A DNA stretch of 34,506 bases, taken from the NCBI GenBank assembly GCA_023415935.1, contig JAEZIX010000074.1, positions 1 to 34,506 on the forward strand. The letters run 5' to 3'. Source of the DNA: Cyanobacteria bacterium OH_CDB_20. GTDB taxonomy: Bacteria; Cyanobacteriota; Vampirovibrionia; Gastranaerophilales; Gastranaerophilaceae. The notes under the pieces are model-generated. The model did not search any database. It was not told the DNA's origin and saw nothing but the letters and a program-made list of their open reading frames with translations. Of this stretch, positions 1-7,058 are shown one piece after another; position 1 is the stretch's first letter; each line of letters begins with the position of its first letter. A program made the translations under genes and the position numbers.

Positions 1-2
1 GT

Positions 3-1949
3 GTACCTATACAAGGCAGTCAATATAAAAATTTGTATGAGCAATTTTTGATGATTGCTGGAAGTATGATTTTAACTATAGGTTGTGAATTAAAACCTGA
101 GAACCTTTCAGTATTAAATTCCATCAATCCTCAGGCTCTTAGTAAAATTGGTTTTAATTCAGCATATGCAATATTGTCAGGCATTACTGGTGATGGACAA
201 AAGGTTGATTATGATAAAGTTAATGAACAAATCCAATTTATAAATGATATATATAAATCGAATAATAATTCTGATATATCCCCTAATTTTATCGCGGATA
301 CTTCTTGTGATTTTGAAAAGCTTACAAATCTCCTTGATTTGGCGAAAAACTTCCCAATAGTTTCGTCAGATGGAAAAGAAAAAAGTTTTTACGATGATAT
401 TATTAGCAACAAGAATAATTTATTCAACGAAATTTCATATAAGCCAGAGAAGATTGATGAGCTTATGCAAAGAATGCAAGATATAGAGGATTTAAAAGAT
501 AAATATCCTGAAGAATCTAGTAAATTTGTAAATTCTGAAATACTTGAAGTAAATTTACCTTCAGAATTATTTGTATCAACTATAGAATCCTTAATAAAAA
601 CGGGGGATTTAGATAAATATGTAAAAGATAATGATTCTAACAACTTGGGATTACTATTTGATCATATTCCTGCTGACGCCCAGATGGTTCCTTCTTATTT
701 GGAAAAAATGAGCAAATTAATGGGCTATGTGACTCCTGATGGTAAGAATATTATTGATGAACGTAATGTAGAATATTTTCTTAATTTTGATTCTGATTCA
801 AATTCTGCAGAAACAGTAAACAGAATGTTATATTTGGCTCAGAACGGCATGATTAATCCTACTTTATTGAGTTCAATGTATGAAAAAGGTGATGTATCTG
901 ATGAAGTTAAAAATGATGTTGATAAATTGTATGAGGCTTCTATAAAAGGTGTAAATCCTATTGATGTATTTATTCCTTCAGTAGATACAGTTGATAACGG
1001 TGTTTCAAAAGTTGAGATTGGAGATGTTTTTTCTGTTGAAGGCGAAAAGAATATTTACATAAAAACAGCAGATGGCACAAGTCAACAACTTCAAATGGAT
1101 AGAGAAACATATTATAAGCTATTTCCTCCTGTTGATAGATTTGGTTCATCACAAGATGGCATAGGAAACTGCTGGGAATTGACAGGAATAAATGCAGCAC
1201 TTGCTGATCCTGAAACAAGAGCACAGGTACTAAGTATGTTTACTCAAAATGGTGATGATATAACTGTTAAATATCCAAACGGCCAATTAGAAATTGTTTT
1301 TGAGAACGGGGTTTTGCCTGAATCTGCAAATCCTGAGTTTTATAGCAATGGCGCTCCCGGGGTTACAATGCTTGAATATGCTGATGGGCGCGAAATGCAA
1401 GCTCAGACTATATCATATTGTCTTAACAATATGGCGGTTGATGGCCCATCTTCTTCAGTATTGGCAGACTTTCAAGTATTTGTAAATACTACAAATCCTG
1501 ATGATATTTGGATTAAGGTAGATGAGAATGGACTTCAGTATTCTACTTACGATGAAGCTGTTGAAAAAGGATTATGCGACGGCAAATATAATAATTATGC
1601 AACATTTCTAAGGGAAGGCGGTTATATTAATGATGTTTGGTCATTAATGGGCTTTGCTGATTCTAGAACTATTACATCTCGTGAAGAATATAAAGCATTA
1701 TTGTTAGACCCTGATACATTTGAAGACTGTATTGTAGGGTTTGGAACAAGAGGAGATGCTGATAGTTTTGCATTAGATTCTGAATTGAGCATCTATGAAA
1801 GACACGCATATAGGATTGAGCCGGTAATTAACGAAAACGGTGAAATAACCGCATATTCCTGCATAAATCCTTGGGGTGTTTTAGAAAGTGAACTTTCACT
1901 TGATGAAGTAATGGAATATTCAGATAGCTTATTTGTTGCAAGCAAATAA
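3..1949 (+). CDS. Calpain-like (C2-type) cysteine protease, 5'-truncated by window edge
   Basis: The frame is open from the first bases with no in-frame stop before position 33, so the TTG at 33 is probably an internal leucine codon and the true start lies outside the window. The last 270 or so residues look like a calpain-type papain-fold protease. There is a GNCWELTG block with the candidate nucleophile Cys at codon 1170-1172, then HAYRI with the candidate His at 1803-1805, then INPWG with the candidate Asn at 1866-1868. Order, local motifs and the short His-Asn spacing match calpain (GxCW, HAY, NPWG); the Cys-His spacing of about 210 residues is longer than in animal calpains. The roughly 330 residues before the domain are acidic, Asn/Ser-rich and not recognised. 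Localisation cannot be judged without the N-terminus. Protease assignment likely; substrate unknown. Confidence 0.75.
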   Translation, partial: VPIQGSQYKNLYEQFLMIAGSMILTIGCELKPENLSVLNSINPQALSKIGFNSAYAILSGITGDGQKVDYDKVNEQIQFINDIYKSNNNSDISPNFIADTSCDFEKLTNLLDLAKNFPIVSSDGKEKSFYDDIISNKNNLFNEISYKPEKIDELMQRMQDIEDLKDKYPEESSKFVNSEILEVNLPSELFVSTIESLIKTGDLDKYVKDNDSNNLGLLFDHIPADAQMVPSYLEKMSKLMGYVTPDGKNIIDERNVEYFLNFDSDSNSAETVNRMLYLAQNGMINPTLLSSMYEKGDVSDEVKNDVDKLYEASIKGVNPIDVFIPSVDTVDNGVSKVEIGDVFSVEGEKNIYIKTADGTSQQLQMDRETYYKLFPPVDRFGSSQDGIGNCWELTGINAALADPETRAQVLSMFTQNGDDITVKYPNGQLEIVFENGVLPESANPEFYSNGAPGVTMLEYADGREMQAQTISYCLNNMAVDGPSSSVLADFQVFVNTTNPDDIWIKVDENGLQYSTYDEAVEKGLCDGKYNNYATFLREGGYINDVWSLMGFADSRTITSREEYKALLLDPDTFEDCIVGFGTRGDADSFALDSELSIYERHAYRIEPVINENGEITAYSCINPWGVLESELSLDEVMEYSDSLFVASK

Positions 1950-2006
1950 ATATAACTTAAATACCCCAATAATTGTCTATATACGAGTTGTGCTTGTTTA
2001 AATGAT

Positions 2007-2035
2007 TTGTTTGGACGATACTTGGGTGGTATAAT
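2007..2035 (+). promoter_or_regulatory. Sigma70-type promoter for polyprenyl synthase
   Basis: A TTGTTT -35 box (2007-2012) and a TATAAT -10 box (2030-2035) are 17 nt apart, and the -10 has an extended TGG directly upstream. The predicted transcription start is about 2042-2043, on or beside the first ATG of the gene, so the mRNA may be leaderless. Confidence 0.65.
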
Positions 2036-2042
2036 TTTTTTT

Positions 2043-2987
2043 ATGGAGTTAATGTTGAATTCTTATAAAAATATTAGAGAGTCTTTTAATCCCGAGTTTA
2101 AAAAACTTGAGGAGTTTTTTGAGATTCTTTTAGAAGACAGGAGAAACTATCTTACAAAAGATATTAAAAACTATTTGTTTTCTTCTTCAAAAAGAATTAG
2201 GGCACTTTTGATTTTTCTTTTTGCATCAATTTTTGATGATAAAAAAGCAAAATCCGAAGTAATAAAACTAGCTGCTATTGTTGAGCTTATACACAATGCA
2301 ACCCTTATTCATGACGATATCATTGATGATTCTGACACAAGAAGAGGTGAGATATCTTTTAACTATAAATTTGGTAACAGGCTTGCAGTTATTGCGGGCG
2401 ATTATGTTTTATCAATGGCATTTAAACAGCTCTATAAACTTAATAATACAAATGTTATTGCAGCTTTTACAGAGGCAATTGAGGGTATGTGTCTTGGCGA
2501 AATTAATCAATATTTTGAGAAAGGTACAGTTCCTTCTATCGAAAAGTATATTGAAAAATCAAGAGCTAAAACCGCAAATCTATTTGAAGCAGGTCTTGTT
2601 TCTTTGTTCTGTCTTTTAGGAAAAGAAGAATATATTCCTCAAATTAAAGGTTTTGCAGAAAATTTTGGTATAGCGTTTCAGATAAGAGATGATTTGATTA
2701 ATATTTCAAAATCAGATAGCTCAAAACCTGCATTGAATGATTATAAAGAAGGTATTTACACGGCGCCTTTTATATTTTTTAATGAACAAAATGGCTTTTC
2801 TCAATATGAAGATGATGAAGAATTTTTGAAAAAACTCTTTAATTCTTCTGCGATTAGTGATACAAATAAATTGTTAAATAAATATATTAATTCAGCTATT
2901 GATTCCATTTCTTTTGTAGATGATAATCAGGCGAAAGATAATATTATAGCTCTTTGTGAGTATCTTAGAGAGGTTGAAGAAAATTGA
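2043..2987 (+). CDS. Polyprenyl diphosphate synthase (trans-isoprenyl chain elongation)
   Basis: A 314-residue all-alpha trans-prenyltransferase that condenses isopentenyl diphosphate onto allylic diphosphates to make quinone side chains or a carrier-lipid precursor. The first Asp-rich motif HDDIIDDSDTRRGE is at about residues 90-103 and the second is FQIRDDLIN at 212-220, where the usual fifth Asp is Asn220. This Asn is also seen in some eukaryotic GGPP synthases. The conserved GGKRxRP is SSKRIRAL here (48-55), and the later DxxEGxxTxP block is kept as DYKEGIYTAP. Start: the ATG at 2043 lies 7 nt after a TATAAT box with no room for a Shine-Dalgarno; an in-frame ATG at 2052 is possible, and a TTG at 2007 lies inside the promoter and is rejected. 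The stop overlaps the TTG start of the signal peptidase gene. Product chain length cannot be read from the sequence. Confidence 0.88.
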   Translation: MELMLNSYKNIRESFNPEFKKLEEFFEILLEDRRNYLTKDIKNYLFSSSKRIRALLIFLFASIFDDKKAKSEVIKLAAIVELIHNATLIHDDIIDDSDTRRGEISFNYKFGNRLAVIAGDYVLSMAFKQLYKLNNTNVIAAFTEAIEGMCLGEINQYFEKGTVPSIEKYIEKSRAKTANLFEAGLVSLFCLLGKEEYIPQIKGFAENFGIAFQIRDDLINISKSDSSKPALNDYKEGIYTAPFIFFNEQNGFSQYEDDEEFLKKLFNSSAISDTNKLLNKYINSAIDSISFVDDNQAKDNIIALCEYLREVEEN

Positions 2988-3613
2988 GTATAGATAAAAT
3001 AAAAGTAAAAGCTTTCTTTAAAGAGTTAATTGAAACCGTTGTATTTGTAATAGTTATGGTGATTTTGATAAGATTTTTTATCGGAGAAATCAGATGGATA
3101 CCGTCAGCTTCAATGCATCCGACACTTTTAGAAGGCGATAGGGTTTTTGTAGAGAGAGTTTCAAGATTCTACGCAACTCCTCACAGGGGAGATATTATGG
3201 TTTTTTATCCTCCTGAAGAGGAAATCAAAACTGATTTCTGGTCTATATTCAGAAGACTTACCGGCTTTGCTTGCAAAGATATTGCATACATTAAGCGTGT
3301 TGTTGGGATGCCTGGAGATAAGTTTGAAGTAAGGCAAAATTCAGACAGCACTTACCAGATAGTTATAAATGATAAAGTTCTTGAAGAAAAATATATTAAA
3401 AATAATACCGATTACATTCCTTGCTTAAAAAGTATGTACTGCGGTCCTTTTGTAATTCCTGCAGGAAGCTACTTTATGATGGGTGATAACAGAGGTAACT
3501 CCCAAGACTCACGTTTCTGGGGCTTTTTGCCTAAAGAAAGATTTATCGGCAGGGCAAAAGTACTTTTCTGGCCTGTTAATAGGTTAAAATACTTCGGTCT
3601 TGAAAAATACTAA
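2984..3613 (+). CDS. lepB: Signal peptidase I
   Basis: A 209-residue membrane-bound leader peptidase that cleaves Sec and Tat signal peptides on the outer face of the inner membrane. One N-terminal membrane helix (about 16-33) is followed by box B, IPSASMHPTL, with nucleophile Ser43. Box D, YIKRVVGMPGD, carries the general base Lys104, and box E, MGDNRGNSQDSRFWG, is also present. Length is normal for the single-helix bacterial type. The start is TTG, overlapping the upstream stop as TTGA, a 4-nt overlap that suggests translational coupling with the polyprenyl synthase. The next gene (icd) is convergent with only 6 nt between the stops, and I see no strong terminator there. Confidence 0.95.
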   Translation: MSIDKIKVKAFFKELIETVVFVIVMVILIRFFIGEIRWIPSASMHPTLLEGDRVFVERVSRFYATPHRGDIMVFYPPEEEIKTDFWSIFRRLTGFACKDIAYIKRVVGMPGDKFEVRQNSDSTYQIVINDKVLEEKYIKNNTDYIPCLKSMYCGPFVIPAGSYFMMGDNRGNSQDSRFWGFLPKERFIGRAKVLFWPVNRLKYFGLEKY

Positions 3614-3619
3614 TTTGTA

Positions 3620-4615
3620 TTAAAGAGCTGATATTACAGCTTGCGTAAATTCTGTTGTGCTTGCACTTCCGCCTAAGTCAGCTGTTAGTGTTTTGCCTTC
3701 TTTAATTACTGCTCTTAAAGCCGTATCTATTTTTTCTGCATAAACATTTTCGTCAATATATTTAAGCATTTCAATTGCAGATAGCAAAAGGGCAGTTGGA
3801 TTTGCAAGGTTTTTACCTTTAATATCAGGTGCTGAGCCATGAACCGGTTCAAATACTGCAACATCTTCACCTATATTTGCGCCTTGAGCTACTCCTAAGC
3901 CTCCGATTAAACCTGCCGCAAGGTCTGAAACAATATCACCATAAAGGTTAGGAAGAACTAAAACGTCAAACTTTTCAGGGTTTTGTACAAGCTGCATGCA
4001 TAAATTATCTACTAGGATTTCTTTGTATTCTATTTGAGGATAGTCTTTTGCCACATCTCGTACCGCATCTAAAAACAAACCGTCAGAGAGTTTGCAGATA
4101 TTTGCTTTAGAGACTGCGTGGACAAGTTTTCGCCCGTTTTTAACAGCATATTCAAAAGCGTATTTTGCAATTCTTGTAGATGCTTTTCTTGTTATAATTT
4201 TTATTGATTCTGCTGTATCATCGTCTATTTTTCTTTCGATGCCTGCGTACAAATCTTCTGTGTTTTCTCTAAAAATAACAAGGTCTATATTTTCAAACTT
4301 TGTTTTTATTCCATCGATATTTTTGCTCGGTCTTACATTTGCATAAAGATCAAGCTCTTTTCTTAACTGCACGTTTACGCTTCTGAAGCCTTTGCCTATT
4401 GGAGTTGTGACAGGCGCTTTCAGCGCAACTTTGTTCTTTTTGATTGAATCAATAACTCTTTGAGGAAGCGGAGTCCCTTCGCTATCAGCAACATCAGCCC
4501 CTGCTGTTTGAATATCCCAGTCAATTTCAAGCCCTGCTGCTTTTATAATATCTGTTACCGACTTTGATATTTCAGGTCCTATTCCATCCCCTTCAATTAG
4601 TGTTATTGTTTTCAT
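3620..4615 (-). CDS. icd: NAD-dependent isocitrate dehydrogenase
   Basis: A 331-residue member of the beta-decarboxylating dehydrogenase family that oxidises isocitrate to 2-oxoglutarate. The substrate block SVNVQLRKELDLYANVRP (79-96) has the Ser-x-Asn-xx-Leu-Arg pattern of isocitrate dehydrogenases rather than the isopropylmalate enzyme. RENTEDLYAGIE (117-127), Lys170, Asp203, Asp227 and Asp231 fit the metal and catalytic set. HGSAPDIKGKNLANP (259-273) has the Asp expected for NAD rather than NADP use. Length matches the short NAD-IDH3-like type rather than E. coli Icd (about 416). The start ATG lies 1 nt after the stop of the CinA-like gene, with an AAAGGAAG ribosome site inside that gene's end. 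It is the last gene of a four-gene minus-strand operon. Homoisocitrate dehydrogenase is the main alternative. Confidence 0.85.
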   Translation of the reverse strand: MKTITLIEGDGIGPEISKSVTDIIKAAGLEIDWDIQTAGADVADSEGTPLPQRVIDSIKKNKVALKAPVTTPIGKGFRSVNVQLRKELDLYANVRPSKNIDGIKTKFENIDLVIFRENTEDLYAGIERKIDDDTAESIKIITRKASTRIAKYAFEYAVKNGRKLVHAVSKANICKLSDGLFLDAVRDVAKDYPQIEYKEILVDNLCMQLVQNPEKFDVLVLPNLYGDIVSDLAAGLIGGLGVAQGANIGEDVAVFEPVHGSAPDIKGKNLANPTALLLSAIEMLKYIDENVYAEKIDTALRAVIKEGKTLTADLGGSASTTEFTQAVISAL

Positions 4616-4616
4616 C

Positions 4617-5180
4617 TTATTCTTCCTTTAAATAATTCTTCTTCAAAAACTTGTATAAGTGTCTCAATGCAACTTCGCAAAATATAAATTTTATAATCCT
4701 TCTTGCAAGGTGTTCGTTTGCATAAAAGTGGTGTGCTTTAGATTTGTATTTGTTTGCAATCCCAATCCACACGAGGCCTACGGGTTTAGTTGCAGTTGCT
4801 CCGGTTGGGCCTGCTATTCCTGTTGTTGCTATTGCTATATCTGTTCCTGTCATATCAAGCAAGCCTTCTGCCATTTCTTTTGCGACTTCTTTACTTACCA
4901 CACCGTGGCTTTCAATTGTTTCTTTTTTTACATTTAAATATTTTATTTTGGCCTCGTTTGCATAAGTTACAAGGTTTTCTTTTATATAAACAGAACTTCC
5001 TGAAACATCTGTTAAACGAGAACTTATTAAGCCTCCAGTACATGATTCTGCAATAGAAACCGTAATCCCGTTTCTAATTAGAATTTTTGCAATTTTTTTC
5101 TCTATTCTTAAGCTCAAAAAGCTCGGCAAAAGAAAAAACATTGTAATAATATTTTGTATAAAAAATTTTATTTTTCGCAT
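4617..5180 (-). CDS. CinA C-terminal domain protein (PncC-type NMN deamidase)
   Basis: A 187-residue stand-alone CinA C-terminal domain. In characterised members (E. coli PncC) it deamidates nicotinamide mononucleotide in NAD salvage. Diagnostic blocks are ITVSIAESCTGGLISSRLTD, YANEAKIKYLNV, HGVVSKEVAKEMAEG and TTGIAGPTGATATKPVGLVW. The domain begins near residue 24. It is preceded by a hydrophobic stretch (FFIQNIITMFFLLPSFLSL) unusual for the family, which could be a membrane anchor or a wrong start; neither the ATG at 5180 nor the internal Met14 has a clear Shine-Dalgarno. The N-terminal molybdopterin-binding-like half of full CinA is absent. It sits 4 nt after the stop of the secreted-protein gene and 1 nt before icd. 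Linking it to NAD supply for the NAD-dependent dehydrogenase is an inference. Confidence 0.85.
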   Translation of the reverse strand: MRKIKFFIQNIITMFFLLPSFLSLRIEKKIAKILIRNGITVSIAESCTGGLISSRLTDVSGSSVYIKENLVTYANEAKIKYLNVKKETIESHGVVSKEVAKEMAEGLLDMTGTDIAIATTGIAGPTGATATKPVGLVWIGIANKYKSKAHHFYANEHLARRIIKFIFCEVALRHLYKFLKKNYLKEE

Positions 5181-5184
5181 TTAT

Positions 5185-5892
5185 CTAGTATACAGGCATG
5201 TCTAAGGGTTTTACAAGCATAACCTGAAGTTCGTCACCTTGGTTAAATATTATATCGTCACCTTTTTTAAAGATGTCTACGATAGAATCTCCGATAAAAT
5301 AAATACCTGCAGCTGGAACCGAAACTATTGCGCTGATTGGAGCAAGCGCAAATTTAGGATAACCGTTTAAAGTTTTGTCTCCTGTTTCCCATCCCCATTT
5401 TGTGCAGGTTTTAACTATTTTTGCTGTATTATGAGCATTTTGTACAGTTGCCGTTCCGTAATTAGTTTTGCTGCTTAGGCCGCCATCATATGTTAGAGCT
5501 TTGTTTCTATATATGCCCACATTTAAAGGTACTTGTTTGCCGGTAGGGCTTACTACGTGGTCAAAATTAAGATATATAGTAGCTCCTTTAGATAGCATTT
5601 TTTTAGGTTTAACTTTTTCAATTGAGCCTCTAATCATGCTTCCGACAGGAATTACTATGCTTTTATTTACTTTTACATCCTCTGTAACCATTGAGTTAAA
5701 AGGATCACCTTCCTGCATATTCTCGCTGCTTATTGGATTTAAAAGCTGAAGTTTAAGCGTTGTGCCTTCAGGTATTCTCTTGGTTATAATATCTGCGTTA
5801 ATTGTTTTGTTGGTTGCTGCAAAAGAAAATTGTGCAATCACGGCCAATATTAAACTTACTAATACGGCATTAAGCAAATTTTTTAATCTCAT
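5185..5892 (-). CDS. Secreted protein of unknown function, VirB10/TrbI-like beta-domain style
   Basis: A 235-residue exported protein. A signal peptide is clear: positive MRLKN, a hydrophobic core to about residue 23, and a likely cleavage after SFA. The mature part opens with IPEGTTLKLQLLNPISS, then VNKSIVIPVGSMIRGSIE and ATIYLNFDHVVSPTGKQVPL. This rhythm (a 'Pro-x-Gly-Thr' strand, 'vIPvGS.irG.I', 'G..vpl') recalls the C-terminal beta-domain of VirB10/TrbI-type proteins and related secreted beta-proteins, but the match is weak and no conjugation or type IV secretion gene lies nearby. Two cysteine-poor segments near the C-terminus (APISAIVSVPAAGIYFIG) are hydrophobic enough to sit at a membrane. 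An AGAGGAAG ribosome site lies 6 nt before the ATG. It starts 14 nt after the HD nuclease gene and is co-transcribed with it. Function not recognised. Confidence 0.7.
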   Translation of the reverse strand: MRLKNLLNAVLVSLILAVIAQFSFAATNKTINADIITKRIPEGTTLKLQLLNPISSENMQEGDPFNSMVTEDVKVNKSIVIPVGSMIRGSIEKVKPKKMLSKGATIYLNFDHVVSPTGKQVPLNVGIYRNKALTYDGGLSSKTNYGTATVQNAHNTAKIVKTCTKWGWETGDKTLNGYPKFALAPISAIVSVPAAGIYFIGDSIVDIFKKGDDIIFNQGDELQVMLVKPLDMPVY

Positions 5893-5906
5893 ATTCTTCC
5901 TCTTTC

Positions 5907-6737
5907 TTAATTCAAATCGTTGATTGCGATTTTTCCATATTTAGCTGAGATGTCATCAATGTGATGAATCAAATAAACAATGGGGTCTAAATCCTTTTGA
6001 TTTAAATCTATAATTGATCCCCATTCTATTCTTCCGTGGTGGGCTGCAATCATTTTTGCAATGTCTTTAAAGCCCTGTTGCATGCATGTTGCAAATCCCC
6101 ATTGAGAGTGAGTTATCCAGTCTTTGTGAAAATCCTCGTCATACTCTATAAGCCCTGTTTCAGAATCTATTTTGTATTCATAAATTTTGCCAAAATCATG
6201 CAAAATACAAGCTGCAAAAACTGTGTCGGTATCAAACTTGCCTTTAAATAAGCCAACAATATTTTCTGCTATATTAAGGCATTCATGTGTATGCTTAAGT
6301 AAACCCCCAACATAGTTGTGGTGCATAAGTTTTGCCGCAGGGCAAACTTTGAATGCTTCTTCGTTTTCGAATAAAAGTGAACTTACAAATGATTTTAACT
6401 TTTCGTCTTTAAATTTATTGACGTACTCTAAAGTATTTTTAAAGAGTTCTTCTCTTTTTTCTTCAGAAAGTCCTAGTGCGGCTTCTTTAACAAGTTCAAG
6501 ACTTGTAACTAGACAATTATTAAATTTTTCATTATAGGAGCCGCCTAATATTTTAACAAGATTTCCTGTTCTAAACAGTTTGTTTTCAATTCTGCCAAGG
6601 GCTTCTTCCCATAATATACAATTTAAAATATTTGAATCATTAGTGTTTCTAAGCTGAAGTTTTCCCATTTTTGTTCCGGCTTTTGTGTCTCCTATTGAAA
6701 AAACCACTACCTCATATGTTGCTGATAAATCTAACAT
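5907..6737 (-). CDS. OB-fold plus HD-domain nuclease, YhaM family
   Basis: A 276-residue protein with an N-terminal OB-like nucleic-acid-binding fold (about 1-85) and a C-terminal HD domain. HD-type metal ligands are visible: HHNYVGGLLKHT (139-150), ILHDFGK with H180-D181, THSQWG (209-214), AAHHGRIEWGS (231-241) and HHIDDISAKYG (258-268). The order OB-HD and the GGLLKHT and HHG.IEWGS blocks match YhaM-type 3'-5' exoribonucleases of Firmicutes, which trim single-stranded RNA and DNA; the length is about 40 residues shorter than B. subtilis YhaM. It is the first gene of the minus-strand operon that continues into the secreted protein, CinA-like and icd genes. It has its own extended -10 promoter upstream and is divergent from fliD. 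Confidence 0.82.
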   Translation of the reverse strand: MLDLSATYEVVVFSIGDTKAGTKMGKLQLRNTNDSNILNCILWEEALGRIENKLFRTGNLVKILGGSYNEKFNNCLVTSLELVKEAALGLSEEKREELFKNTLEYVNKFKDEKLKSFVSSLLFENEEAFKVCPAAKLMHHNYVGGLLKHTHECLNIAENIVGLFKGKFDTDTVFAACILHDFGKIYEYKIDSETGLIEYDEDFHKDWITHSQWGFATCMQQGFKDIAKMIAAHHGRIEWGSIIDLNQKDLDPIVYLIHHIDDISAKYGKIAINDLN

Positions 6738-6768
6738 TATTTAACCTTTTTTTAACCTATTAGATTGA

Positions 6769-6777
6769 ATTATAGCA
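6769..6777 (-). promoter_or_regulatory. Extended -10 promoter of the YhaM operon
   Basis: On the minus strand this reads TGCTATAAT, a perfect -10 with an extended TGn. No convincing -35 is seen at 16-18 nt, as allowed for extended -10 promoters. The predicted start is about 25 nt before the ATG at 6737. Confidence 0.55.
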
Positions 6778-6915
6778 TAATGGATAACTTTTGGTTTAAT
6801 AGAAATATACTGTAAAATAAAAAAATTATAATTTGGGGGAGACAATTTGTGTCAAAGTATTGTAACCAAATGATACATCTCCTATATTTAAGGGATAGTT
6901 TTATTGAAAATAGGG

Positions 6916-6921
6916 TATAAT
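6916..6921 (+). promoter_or_regulatory. Putative -10 box for fliD
   Basis: TATAAT preceded by GGG; no good -35 at 16-18 nt and no sigma28 (TAAA/GCCGATAA) or sigma54 (GG/GC) pattern was noticed. It would give a leader of about 130 nt. Confidence 0.4.
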
Positions 6922-6945
6922 ATATTGTATAGATGGAACTATTAT

Positions 6946-7049
6946 AACAGTTTGCAAGATACGGACAAATCGGCGCAACAAGCAGAGTTAAGGCTTTAAT
7001 TGGTATTTCCAAAAGTTAACTGTTTGGATTTCTCCGTTATTAACAGGAG
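6946..7049 (+). ncRNA. Candidate structured, possibly switching, fliD leader
   Basis: AACAGTT (6946-6952) is perfectly complementary to AACTGTT (7018-7024) and would close a domain. Inside it are AAGC/GCTT (6980-6983 with 6993-6996) and TTGG/CCAA (7000-7003 with 7009-7012). The 3' strand of the closing helix can instead pair CTGTT (7020-7024) with AACAG (7042-7046), which overlaps the fliD Shine-Dalgarno AGGAG (7045-7049). CTCC (7032-7035) can also pair with GGAG (7046-7049). It matches no riboswitch consensus I could recall. Pairings read by eye; function inferred. Confidence 0.35.
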
Positions 7050-7058
7050 CATAATATT

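Larger units (their letters stand above)
6738..7058. other. Divergent intergenic region (321 nt) holding two promoters and the fliD leader
   Basis: The left end carries the minus-strand extended -10 of the YhaM operon (6769-6777). A TATAAT at 6916-6921 on the plus strand is the best -10 for fliD, though no good -35 accompanies it. The rest (about 6928-7058) is a 130-nt untranslated leader with several complementary segments, described in the findings. I see no convincing gene: open frames here lack a usable start or ribosome site. Confidence 0.6.

Noticed and set aside
138..1485. Other open frames on either strand inside the protease gene
   Set aside because: Shadows of the coding frame with hydrophobic or low-complexity translations and no ribosome sites.
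33..1949. Complete gene starting at TTG 33
   Set aside because: The frame stays open to the window edge (3-32) and no ribosome site precedes 33, so it is treated as 5'-truncated.
2007..2042. Extended polyprenyl synthase start at TTG 2007
   Set aside because: This TTG is the -35 hexamer of a good promoter whose start lies near 2042.
3600..3640. Terminator between lepB and icd (AATAC/GTATT)
   Set aside because: Only 5 AT-rich pairs and no T run.
4659..5056. Plus-strand frames across the CinA-like gene
   Set aside because: Cys/Leu-rich shadows of the minus-strand gene without ribosome sites.
6925..6999. 24-codon TTG-start frame in the fliD leader
   Set aside because: The TTG lies between the -10 box and the predicted start site and has no ribosome site.
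6770..7012. 80-codon minus-strand frame in the fliD upstream region
   Set aside because: TTG start without ribosome site, crosses both promoters, composition not protein-like.
6948..7019. 23-codon plus-strand frame in the fliD leader (contains YGQIGATSRVKAL)
   Set aside because: Looks peptide-like but follows a stop directly and has no start codon.
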